7,825 nucleotides of DNA from Treponema sp. UBA3819 (GTDB taxonomy: Bacteria > Spirochaetota > Spirochaetia > Treponematales > Treponemataceae), in contig DFDV01000037.1 of NCBI GenBank assembly GCA_002369025.1, positions 1 through 7,825 of the forward strand, written 5' to 3'. Under the pieces are notes generated by a model. That model ran no database searches and had not been told where the DNA came from. It saw only the letters and a program-made list of their open reading frames with translations. The position numbers and the translations under genes are program-made. Below, one piece after another: positions 1 to 6,066 of the stretch (its first letter is position 1; every line of letters begins with the position of its first letter).

Positions 1-640
1 TTTCCATGTTGCCGCCGTTGTTGGTGAAGTAGCGTTCCATGGTGTGCATGAGGATGTCCGCACAGCCGCAGCGGGTCTGATAAGGCGGAAGGCTCATGGT
101 AAGTTCCGGGTTCATGATGGCAAATTTTGGGCGGCAGGTGTCGCTGTTGCTTCCGCGCTTTTTCCAGCCGTCTTCATTGGTGATGACCGCACTGTTGCTC
201 ATTTCGCTTCCGGCGGCGGCGATGGTCAGTACGACGCCGATGGGAAGACAGGCTTTTGGCTGGTTTTTCTTTTCAAAAATATCCCATACATCAAAATCGT
301 TAGTGCAGCCGTAGCCGATTGCCTTGGCACTGTCTATGACTGAGCCACCGCCAATGGGGAGGAGAAAGTCTACGCCTTCTTTTTTACAGAGGGCAATGCC
401 TTCCCGCACAAGTGAAAGGCGGGGATTGGGTACGACACCGCCAAGCTCAACATATGAAATTTTCTCCTGCTCCAACGATGCCTTGATGCGGTCAAGCAGA
501 CCAGACTTTTTTACGCTGCCTGAACCGTAATGCAGCAGTACTTTCCTGCATTTATAGCCTGCAACCAGACTTCCCACCTGATTTTCCGTATCTTTTCCAA
601 AAATTACTTTTGTAGGTGCATAAAACTGGAAATTACACAT
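1..640 (-). CDS. Iron-containing alcohol dehydrogenase (butanol dehydrogenase/YqhD-like), N-terminal part, truncated by window edge
   Basis: This gene reads leftwards from ATG at 640-638, and 213 codons are visible before the window ends. The family reduces aldehydes to alcohols with NAD(P)H in the cytoplasm, usually at the end of fermentation. Seen in the translation: an N-terminal strand typical of the family (residues 4-15, ending KVIFGK), the nucleotide-binding PIGGGSVIDSAKAI segment (95-108), a TIAAAGSEMS segment (139-148) and the metal-site helix ADILMHTMERYF (194-205), where D195 and H199 match the first two metal ligands. The other two histidine ligands would lie beyond the window. 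The start is supported by an SD, AAGGGAG (653-647), six bases upstream. It is divergent from the c-di-GMP gene at 954. The family assignment is solid; substrate (butanol, ethanol, other aldehydes) and cofactor preference cannot be read from this fragment. Confidence 0.93.
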   Translation of the reverse strand, partial: MCNFQFYAPTKVIFGKDTENQVGSLVAGYKCRKVLLHYGSGSVKKSGLLDRIKASLEQEKISYVELGGVVPNPRLSLVREGIALCKKEGVDFLLPIGGGSVIDSAKAIGYGCTNDFDVWDIFEKKNQPKACLPIGVVLTIAAAGSEMSNSAVITNEDGWKKRGSNSDTCRPKFAIMNPELTMSLPPYQTRCGCADILMHTMERYFTNNGGNME

Positions 641-672
641 AAAACACTCCCTTGTATGCTTCTTTTCTAATG

Positions 673-703
673 AGTATAGCACGAATATGCAAGGAAAATG
701 CAA
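673..703 (-). promoter_or_regulatory. Candidate promoter of the alcohol dehydrogenase gene
   Basis: On the minus strand a TATACT hexamer (678-673) lies about 20 bases before the SD of the dehydrogenase. A TTGCAT hexamer (703-698) lies 19 bases upstream of it. That spacing is longer than the ideal 17, and a second TTGCAT (692-687) is too close to serve as a -35, so the -35 assignment is weak. The two TTGCAT copies are 11 bases apart and could instead be a regulator site. Confidence 0.4.
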
Positions 704-709
704 ATATTA

Positions 710-745
710 TGTGTTTTTTCTATAGAAATGCAGTATAATTAGTGT
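710..745 (+). promoter_or_regulatory. Candidate promoter of the c-di-GMP phosphodiesterase operon
   Basis: A perfect -10 hexamer TATAAT lies at 734-739. The bases 16-18 upstream (about 710-717, GTGTTT/TGTTTT) are a poor -35, although the region is T-rich. Transcription would start near 746 and leave a leader of about 208 bases before the ATG at 954. An activator, an alternative sigma factor or a different start point cannot be excluded. Confidence 0.4.
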
Positions 746-953
746 TGGTTTTTATTCCGAGTGATTGCAATCTAAAGCCTGCAATCGCTGTTTGCGCCAT
801 CCTTGGTGTGTGGTGACTGCTGGGGCTTTAAAGGAGGCATGATAAAAATTACATCCGTGTAATTTTTATCATTTGCAGATTTTGCCGTTGGCAAAACTGC
901 GATTTCGTGCCTCCTGCACGACCGCTAACGCGGAGTTATTAAAGGAGAAGACG
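746..953 (+). promoter_or_regulatory. Structured 5' leader of the c-di-GMP phosphodiesterase operon, candidate cis-regulatory RNA
   Basis: This stretch has no convincing gene and is full of complementary segments. A 10-bp hairpin with one G-U pair is formed by 760-769/780-789. Its loop bases 773-779 (TAAAGCC) are exactly complementary to 824-830 (GGCTTTA), which would make an H-type pseudoknot. A smaller hairpin can form at 794-799/804-809. Bases 832-839 (AGGAGGCA) pair with 908-915 (TGCCTCCT), enclosing two further hairpins: 839-853/858-872 (15 bp, sharing base 839 with the enclosing helix) and 875-900 (11 bp, one bulged A). A competing hairpin 906-910/916-920 displays CTCCT in its loop, which is complementary to the real SD core AGGAG (943-947). 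A last small hairpin is 922-925/930-933. I do not recognise a known riboswitch class, and the c-di-GMP-I consensus was not seen. The pairings are read directly; a regulatory function is inferred. A dispersed hairpin repeat is an alternative. Confidence 0.5.
941..947 (+). promoter_or_regulatory. Ribosome binding site that fixes the start at 954
   Basis: AAAGGAG lies six bases before ATG 954, near-ideal spacing. The reading frame is open upstream to a TTG at 873, but that extension runs through the hairpin-rich leader and has no comparable SD, so 954 is the chosen start. Confidence 0.85.
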
Positions 954-2702
954 ATGGCAAATATAGATAATCTGGAGGTTACCCCGCTTGACGTGCAGGA
1001 TAAGCCGCTTTTGCTTGTGGTTGACGATGAAGAAGTAAACCGTGAACTTTTGCGTAATATTCTGGAAGAACGCTATAAGATAGAGACTGCGGAAGATGGT
1101 CTGGAAGCGATGCAGTTTATCAGACGGCACCGTAGCGTACTTTCCGCTGTTTTGCTTGATCTTTCGATGCCCAAGATGAACGGCTTTGAGGTGCTCAAGG
1201 AAATCCGCCTTGATGATTTGCTGCGCCACATTCCAGTCATTGTCCTGACGGCTCATAAGGATGCTGAAATAGAAACTTTTGAGCGCGGAGCCAATGATTT
1301 TATCACTAAGCCCTTTGACATGCCGGAAATGATTCTTGCCCGTGTGGACAAAACTATCCGCATTGCAGAAGAAACCTATATCATTAGAACTACTGAAAAA
1401 GACCCGCTTACTGATTTGCCCAATATGTCTTATTTTAAGAAACTTTGCGGCATGAAGAAAAAGCAGTTGTTTGAAACAGGCGACACGGTTGTGTTCATGT
1501 ATCTGGACATTATGAACATGAAGGCCTATAACGCCCGCTTTGGCTACCCTGAGGGCGACAACCTGCTGATTAGAGTGTCTACACTTTTGCAGGAAACTTT
1601 TGGTGATATGCCAGTCTGCCGCATTTCTGATGACCACTTTGCCGTGATGACGGGTATTGACCGCCATAAGTGGCAGTTGGAAGACTTGCGCAAAAAATTA
1701 AAGACAGCGGGAAAAGGAAACGGTGTGGAATTCCATGCGGGTATTTTTCCAGAAGGCGATGGCTTAGAGCCTGACATCATTACGGCAATTGACTATGCCC
1801 GCCTTGCCTGTTCAACCCTGCGGGGAAATCACAACGACTTTGTCTGCTACTACGACCAGAAACTGATGAAGGAGCATGACGACCGCCAGCACTTGCTTGA
1901 ATTCTTTACCCAGGCCTTGGAGGAACACTGGATTAAGGTTTTCTATCAGCCTATTGTCCGTGCGGAGACAGGCGAAGTGTGTAACTATGAAGCCCTTGCC
2001 CGCTGGTTTGACCCGGAGCGTGGTCTGCTTTTTCCCGAAATCTTTATGCCGGTCATTGAAAACTATAATCTTGGCGCCCGCATGGACTTGTACATGGTGG
2101 AAGAAGTGTGCTGCGAATATGACAAGCGTAAGGCTGGCGGACTTACACCGGTGCCAGTTTCATTGAATTTCTGCCGCACGGACTTTGACCAGCGGGATAT
2201 GGTGATGGCGATTACTGAAATTGCAGACCGCTACGAAGTTCCCCACAATATGCTGATGATTGAAGTGACGGAAAGCGGCTTCTCCCGCAATTCAGAATTC
2301 CTGCAGAATCAAATAGACCGCTTCCATGCGCTGGGCTATCAGGTATGGATGGATGACTTTGGTGACGGCTATGCTTCGCTGAATGTCTTACAGGACACTA
2401 ACTTTGACCTGATTAAGCTGGACATTGGCTTTATGCGAAAGTTTGACCCTCAGGGAAAGAATGGCACGATTTTGCGTTCCCTCTTGAGGATGTCAAAGGA
2501 ACTGGGTATTCATACGCTTGCGGAAGGCATTGAGACAAAAGAACAGTTTGACTTCTTGAAGGAGTACGGCTGTGAAAAGATTCAGGGATTCTACTTTGGA
2601 AAGCCCACACCCACTGATGAACTCTTGGAGCAGGTAAAGAAGGGCACTGCTCTGAAAAACGAGTCGCCAGAATCAGCGGCAAAATTCGAGGCATTGAAAT
2701 AG
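954..2702 (+). CDS. Response regulator with receiver, degenerate GGDEF and intact EAL domains; c-di-GMP phosphodiesterase
   Basis: A cytoplasmic protein of 582 residues with three domains. The receiver domain (about 18-135) has the acidic pair D24/D25, phospho-acceptor D69 in LLDLSMP, T99 and K119 in ITKP, so it should accept phosphate. The GGDEF domain (about 148-300) is degenerate: the signature position reads SDDHF (225-229) and the second metal Asp of the usual DxD is missing (LDIMN, only D185 kept). Diguanylate cyclase activity is therefore unlikely. The EAL domain (about 312-562) keeps the catalytic set: E346 in YEALARW, N405 in SLNF, E437 in IEVTE, D467/D468 in DDFGDG, K488 in LIKLD, E524/E527 in AEGIET and Q544 in QGFYFGKP. 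It should hydrolyse c-di-GMP to pGpG. No membrane segment was seen. It is the first gene of an operon with an HPt protein 13 bases downstream, and the long structured leader may control its expression. Domain calls are firm; the activity is inferred from residues. Confidence 0.95.
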   Translation: MANIDNLEVTPLDVQDKPLLLVVDDEEVNRELLRNILEERYKIETAEDGLEAMQFIRRHRSVLSAVLLDLSMPKMNGFEVLKEIRLDDLLRHIPVIVLTAHKDAEIETFERGANDFITKPFDMPEMILARVDKTIRIAEETYIIRTTEKDPLTDLPNMSYFKKLCGMKKKQLFETGDTVVFMYLDIMNMKAYNARFGYPEGDNLLIRVSTLLQETFGDMPVCRISDDHFAVMTGIDRHKWQLEDLRKKLKTAGKGNGVEFHAGIFPEGDGLEPDIITAIDYARLACSTLRGNHNDFVCYYDQKLMKEHDDRQHLLEFFTQALEEHWIKVFYQPIVRAETGEVCNYEALARWFDPERGLLFPEIFMPVIENYNLGARMDLYMVEEVCCEYDKRKAGGLTPVPVSLNFCRTDFDQRDMVMAITEIADRYEVPHNMLMIEVTESGFSRNSEFLQNQIDRFHALGYQVWMDDFGDGYASLNVLQDTNFDLIKLDIGFMRKFDPQGKNGTILRSLLRMSKELGIHTLAEGIETKEQFDFLKEYGCEKIQGFYFGKPTPTDELLEQVKKGTALKNESPESAAKFEALK

Positions 2703-2715
2703 TGGAGAGATAGAC

Positions 2716-3057
2716 ATGCTGACAAAAGAAGCATTGATTGCATACGGTGCAGACTACACAACGGGTATGGCTCGCTGTCTGAATAAGGAAGACTTTTATT
2801 TTAAGATGATCAAGATGGTTGCCGCAAATGAGAAATTTGGCTCATTGGGTGCGCATCTTGAGGCAAAGGACATAAAGGCTGCCTTTGAGGACGCTCATGC
2901 CCTGAAGGGTGTGGTTGGCAATGTGGCTCTTACTCCACTTTTTGAGGCGATTGAAGAAATTGTAGAGCCATTGCGTCGCGGAGAAGATAACGATTATGCT
3001 GCTCAGTATGCGAAGATTATGGATTTAAAGAAAAAACTGGATGAAATGATTGCGTAG
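2716..3057 (+). CDS. Single-domain histidine phosphotransfer (HPt) protein
   Basis: A small protein of 113 residues, the right size for a free-standing HPt four-helix bundle. The phospho-accepting histidine is H61 in the motif AHALKGVVGNVAL (60-72), with the conserved K64-G65 following it as in the Hpt family. The C-terminal part (about 74-112) is helical and charged, as expected. HPt proteins relay phosphate between receiver domains, or between a hybrid histidine kinase and a response regulator. The start ATG has an SD GGAGAG (2704-2709) six bases upstream. The gene follows the receiver-GGDEF-EAL gene after 13 bases, which suggests that it exchanges phosphate with that receiver. The cognate kinase is not in this window. 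The family call is strong; the partner is inferred. Confidence 0.9.
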   Translation: MLTKEALIAYGADYTTGMARCLNKEDFYFKMIKMVAANEKFGSLGAHLEAKDIKAAFEDAHALKGVVGNVALTPLFEAIEEIVEPLRRGEDNDYAAQYAKIMDLKKKLDEMIA

Positions 3058-3060
3058 GGG
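3056..3060 (+). promoter_or_regulatory. Ribosome binding site of fabF overlapping the HPt stop codon
   Basis: AGGGG at 3056-3060 overlaps the TAG stop (3055-3057) of the HPt gene and lies four bases before ATG 3065. It favours 3065 over the in-frame TTG at 3050 and suggests translational coupling of the two genes. Confidence 0.7.
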
Positions 3061-3064
3061 TTGT

Positions 3065-4327
3065 ATGTCACGACGTAGAGTTGTTGTAACGGGGATGGGG
3101 GTAGTTTCTCCGGTGGGAAACACAGTTGAAGAAGCATGGAATGCAGTTAAAAATGGTAAGAGCGGTATAGGCAGAATAAGTCTTTTTGATTCTTCCGCGC
3201 TAAAAGTACATATTGCCGGTGAAGTAAAGAATTTTGATGTGGAGCGCTACGGTATTGACCACCGGGCAATCCGCAAGATGGCACGCTTTTCCCAGTTTTT
3301 GCTGGCGGCGAGCGCACAGGCTGTTTCTGATGCCGGCTACACAAGAGAAAATCTGAAAAATGAAAAAGTCGGGCTTTCCATCGGCTGCTGTCTGGGTGGC
3401 ATGGATGTGGCGGAAGATGGCTTTGTAAAATATTTTGATCCGGCATTCGGTCCGGACAGGCTGCCGCCCCTTACAACTCCCATGATGATTTCTAACGAAG
3501 CCGCCGCAAACGTAAATTTGTACTACGGTCTGCAGGGCCTTTCCTGGACGCTGAACACAGCCTGTGCTTCCGGTACGGATGCCATTGGCCTTGCCCTGGA
3601 TTTGATACGGAGCGGAAGGCTGGATATGGCTTTGAGCGGCGGTACTGAGTCTGCAATCAATGGCTTTACAGTGGGCACTTTTACGGCTTTGCAGGCACTT
3701 TCAATAAAACGTAATGATGAGCCGGAAAAAGCGAGCCGCCCCTTTGATGCAGACAGGGATGGTTTTGTGCTTTCTGAGGGAAGTGCAGTGCTGATGCTGG
3801 AAGAACTGGAACACGCAAAAAAGCGGGGAGCCAAAATTTACGGAGAAATTGCAGGCTTTGGCTCTTCAAATGACGCTTATCACATTACCGCCCCCCTGAA
3901 AGACGGAAGCGGTGCGGCTCTGGCAGTAAGGGAAGCTATTCAGGATGCGGGAATCAGGCCGGAAGAGGTGCAGTATTACAATGCACACGGCACTTCCACC
4001 AAGGCAAACGACAAGGGCGAAACAGCCATGCTCAAACTGGTTTTTGGTGAGCATGCAAAAAAACTGAAGGTTTCTTCTACCAAGAGCATGACCGGACACC
4101 TGGTTGGTGCGGCGGGAGCCATTGAAGCGCTTTTCTGTCTGAAGACTATTAATGATAATGTGATTGCACCTACTATCAATTTGGACAATCCTGACCTTGA
4201 AAACGGGTGTGATTTGGATTATGTTCCCAATAAGAGTATTTCCTGCAAAGTAGATGTAGCGGCAAGTGCATCTCTTGGATTTGGCGGACATAATGGTGCT
4301 TTGATTTTCAAGCGGTATGTTGACTAG
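3065..4327 (+). CDS. fabF: 3-oxoacyl-[acyl-carrier-protein] synthase II (FabF)
   Basis: A protein of 420 residues, close to the usual length of KAS II. It condenses malonyl-ACP with an acyl-ACP, elongating fatty acids in the cytoplasmic type II pathway. Seen: N-terminal RRVVVTGMGVVSPVGN (3-18), active-site C167 in NTACASGTDAIG, the SRPFDADRDGFVLSEG block (224-239), catalytic H308 in YNAHGTSTKAND, K340 and H345 in STKSMTGHLVGAAGA, and the glycine-rich GFGGHN motif (405-410). The full Cys-His-His set with Lys makes it an active condensing enzyme and not a chain-length factor. ATG 3065 is chosen because it has an SD and begins the conserved N-terminus directly; the in-frame TTG at 3050 adds five residues inside the HPt gene. 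It lies 7 bases after the HPt gene, so it is probably co-transcribed with the signalling genes. No other fatty acid synthesis gene is in the window. Confidence 0.96.
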   Translation: MSRRRVVVTGMGVVSPVGNTVEEAWNAVKNGKSGIGRISLFDSSALKVHIAGEVKNFDVERYGIDHRAIRKMARFSQFLLAASAQAVSDAGYTRENLKNEKVGLSIGCCLGGMDVAEDGFVKYFDPAFGPDRLPPLTTPMMISNEAAANVNLYYGLQGLSWTLNTACASGTDAIGLALDLIRSGRLDMALSGGTESAINGFTVGTFTALQALSIKRNDEPEKASRPFDADRDGFVLSEGSAVLMLEELEHAKKRGAKIYGEIAGFGSSNDAYHITAPLKDGSGAALAVREAIQDAGIRPEEVQYYNAHGTSTKANDKGETAMLKLVFGEHAKKLKVSSTKSMTGHLVGAAGAIEALFCLKTINDNVIAPTINLDNPDLENGCDLDYVPNKSISCKVDVAASASLGFGGHNGALIFKRYVD

Positions 4328-4427
4328 TCTTGCGCCGGATTGGAGCGGTTGCGGCTTAAAAAAAGCCGCAATCCCGTCAGGGACGAGCCGGGGGAGGCGA
4401 GCCGCGGAAAGCCGGAAAGCCGTAAGG
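4328..4427. other. GC-rich hairpin-bearing spacer between fabF and the first DUF3943 gene
   Basis: This tract of about 100 bases is richer in G and C than its surroundings. It contains a 9-bp perfect stem, TTGCGGCTT (4349-4357) with AAGCCGCAA (4363-4371), around an A5 loop; the stem can extend two pairs further through a G-T pair to 4347/4373. Next come a small TCCC/GGGA stem (4372-4375/4380-4383), overlapping the outer pairs of the larger stem, and a tandem copy of GGAAAGCC (4406-4413 and 4414-4421). No T-run follows the large stem on either strand, so it does not look like a standard intrinsic terminator. The frame of the next gene is open through it back to ATG 4317. Confidence 0.6.
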
Positions 4428-5909
4428 ATGGCACTTACTTTTATTCTGCTTAACTGGCTTTGTTCCGGAATAATTGTCGCCCAAAATATAAAAAAAGAGA
4501 CTCAGACTGGCGGACAGGAAATTATCTTTAAGACAAAAAATGCCTCTTCTTTTTATGACGGATTTGGAAAGCCGGTGAACCTGGATAATGACGGAAAAAA
4601 GCACTATCTGGCGGCGGTGTCCGGGGCGGTGGCGACTCAATTTCTTATTTTTGGCTGGGACAGGTATATTCTGCGGGCTGACTGGGCACAGGTGACCTGG
4701 GATGACGTGAAGACTTTTTACAAGCGGCGGCCGGAATGGGATACTGACTGGTACTGGACGAATTTTGTGCTGCATCCTTACCAGGGGGCACTGGCTTACA
4801 TGGCGGGCAGAAACTCCAATTTGAACAGGGTAGAATCTCTGATTTTGACGGCTGCAAGTGATGCCATGTGGGAATGGTTTTTTGAGACGAATGCGCCTGC
4901 TTACAATGATCTGGTCTATTCTTTTGTGGGTGCTTTTGCTGTGGGTGAAATGCTCTACCGGCTTTCTCTGGAGGCAAGTGAAATAAACTGGCTTTTGGGC
5001 TGGGCGGTGAACCCGGAAAGGCTGTGGACTGAGTTGTGGACAAGGCAGAAACCGCGGGGAACGACGGGCAATATCTATGCTTTTTCTGTGCGCGCAACGA
5101 TGGGAACTATGCATGCATGGTCCTGGTCTAAGGGTGGCGCGGGAAACAGGTCGGAAAGTTTTCCCCTCTATTTTTCGCCGGAAGTGTATATTGTTTATAA
5201 TGACCCTTACAGGCATGATTCAAATTCTCCCTACAGTCACTTTGAACTGCGCATGGGTGCCGGTATTGGAAAAGGTTCTGGTTTCTGGCGGGGGCTGGCT
5301 GAAGCGGAAAAGTACCTGATGTATGATATTTTTATCTTCAGCAACGGCATGCTTTTTTCACGCTCACCGGACTGGGGTGCAAACCGGGATACTTCTATCG
5401 GTATGGTGCTGGATTATGATTTCCGCTGGCATTCCTATATGGATGTGTCTTCACTGGCACCGGGATTTGCCATTAAGCAGCGGATTTCTTATGAGGGGCG
5501 CAGAATTGAGTGGCAGTTTCATGGTGATGTGAATTTGCTGGGAACGACTGATTATTACCACTATCACCGGAATTTTGATATGGCAGTTTCTTTCCGCGAT
5601 TACAGTTATATGGTTGGCGGAGAAACGGTCTTTTTGTGGCGCCTGATTACGGACAGCGGCTGGATGGCGGAATGCGATTTTCATGGCTATGTGGCCAGAG
5701 ATTTACCAAGTCAGACTCAGGGAAAGCAGAGCCCGGGTTGGGAAGTCTTTGGATTTTTGGATCTGAACCTGGAGATTCCCCTGGCAGAAAAAGTTCGTAT
5801 GGGTCTGGCTAATGAGTTGTATGTAAAAAAAGCCTGGTATGAGACGGCGAGCGATGTTTTTCAGCTTGCTTTTTCTTCTGCCCTCTATGCTAAGTTGCTT
5901 TTAAAGTAA
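4428..5909 (+). CDS. DUF3943-family envelope protein with signal peptide (first of a tandem pair)
   Basis: 493 residues from ATG 4428. Residues 1-19 form a hydrophobic signal-like segment ending VAQ. The block at about 105-185 matches my memory of the DUF3943 family: WTNFVLHPYQG, a GRNSNLNRVES stretch, WEWFFET, NDLVYSF and FAVGEMLYRLS. The rest is rich in aromatic residues and short alternating strands (YNDPYRHDSN, GMVLDYDFRW, SLAPGFAIKQ, LLGTTDYYHYH), compatible with an outer-membrane beta-barrel, although the last residue is Lys and not the usual aromatic one. The function is unknown. The start is uncertain: 4428 has only AAGG directly against the ATG and lacks basic residues before the hydrophobic core. 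ATG 4317, overlapping the end of fabF, would add 37 Arg/Lys-rich residues encoded by the GC-rich hairpin tract. Comparison with the downstream paralogue places the cleavage site at the same distance from the shared NDGKKHY motif, which favours a start near 4428. Confidence 0.8.
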   Translation: MALTFILLNWLCSGIIVAQNIKKETQTGGQEIIFKTKNASSFYDGFGKPVNLDNDGKKHYLAAVSGAVATQFLIFGWDRYILRADWAQVTWDDVKTFYKRRPEWDTDWYWTNFVLHPYQGALAYMAGRNSNLNRVESLILTAASDAMWEWFFETNAPAYNDLVYSFVGAFAVGEMLYRLSLEASEINWLLGWAVNPERLWTELWTRQKPRGTTGNIYAFSVRATMGTMHAWSWSKGGAGNRSESFPLYFSPEVYIVYNDPYRHDSNSPYSHFELRMGAGIGKGSGFWRGLAEAEKYLMYDIFIFSNGMLFSRSPDWGANRDTSIGMVLDYDFRWHSYMDVSSLAPGFAIKQRISYEGRRIEWQFHGDVNLLGTTDYYHYHRNFDMAVSFRDYSYMVGGETVFLWRLITDSGWMAECDFHGYVARDLPSQTQGKQSPGWEVFGFLDLNLEIPLAEKVRMGLANELYVKKAWYETASDVFQLAFSSALYAKLLLK

Positions 5910-5940
5910 AAAATTCCCTTTCGCTTACGCCCCTTTTGTC

Positions 5941-5976
5941 TGCAGGGCAAACGCCTTTGCATGCGCTCGCCCTGCA
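5941..5976. repeat. Inverted repeat with 8-bp arms and a 20-base loop
   Basis: TGCAGGGC (5941-5948) is the exact reverse complement of GCCCTGCA (5969-5976). The loop is 20 bases and includes the small palindrome GCATGC. No T-run follows, so an intrinsic terminator is unlikely. It lies between the DUF3943 stop codon and the -35 of the next promoter, and could be an operator or part of an intergenic repeat. Confidence 0.5.
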
Positions 5977-5985
5977 TCCCCTCTG

Positions 5986-6014
5986 TTGACAGAGCGAAAA
6001 AAATACGTTAAACT
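5986..6014 (+). promoter_or_regulatory. Sigma70-type promoter for the second DUF3943 gene
   Basis: A perfect -35 hexamer TTGACA (5986-5991) is followed after exactly 17 bases by TAAACT (6009-6014; four of six matches to the -10 consensus). The predicted start is near A6021, about 46 bases before ATG 6067. The -35 sits inside a small dyad, CTCTGT-TG-ACAGAG (5981-5994), and the -10 and start point overlap the large palindrome at 6012-6057. Confidence 0.65.
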
Positions 6015-6066
6015 CTCGGTATAAGTTACCGAATATTCGGTAACTTATACCGAGAGTCTTTTTTTT
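6012..6066 (+). terminator. 46-bp perfect palindrome plus T8: terminator of the first DUF3943 gene and possible operator
   Basis: Positions 6012-6034 are the exact reverse complement of 6035-6057. This gives a stem of 21 bp with a four-base loop in RNA. One C and eight T residues (6059-6066) follow, the form of a strong intrinsic terminator for transcripts arriving from the first DUF3943 gene. The T-run ends directly against ATG 6067. The palindrome also overlaps the -10 and predicted start site of the downstream promoter, so it could instead, or in addition, be a repressor-dimer site. Confidence 0.75.

Noticed and set aside
44..530. Short plus-strand open frames at the left edge
   Set aside because: They lie antisense to a clear iron-containing alcohol dehydrogenase that runs off the window; no SD or protein family match was seen.
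873..953. In-frame upstream extension of the c-di-GMP phosphodiesterase from a TTG at 873
   Set aside because: The extension translates the hairpin-rich leader and has no good SD, while ATG 954 has AAAGGAG at six bases and is followed directly by a normal N-terminus.
746..953. Known c-di-GMP-I (GEMM) or other standard riboswitch
   Set aside because: The conserved aptamer sequences I know for c-di-GMP-I, TPP, fluoride, ZTP and preQ1 types were not found; only a novel or non-riboswitch structure can be proposed.
939..1667. Long minus-strand open frame of 242 codons
   Set aside because: It is fully antisense to the receiver-GGDEF region of a well-supported gene, has an odd His/Phe-rich composition and no recognisable motif.
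3050..3064. TTG start of fabF at 3050
   Set aside because: It would begin inside the HPt coding region without an SD; ATG 3065 has AGGGG upstream and matches the family N-terminus.
4347..4373. Intrinsic terminator after fabF
   Set aside because: The stem is good but no T-run follows on the plus or minus strand, so it was described as a hairpin tract only.
4377..5216. Long minus-strand open frame of 279 codons
   Set aside because: Antisense to the first DUF3943 gene, rich in Arg, Pro and His as expected from the complement of that gene; no family motif.
6012..6057. Palindrome as an insertion-sequence end or phage attachment site
   Set aside because: No transposase, integrase, target-site duplication or second copy is visible in the window; terminator and operator explanations fit better.
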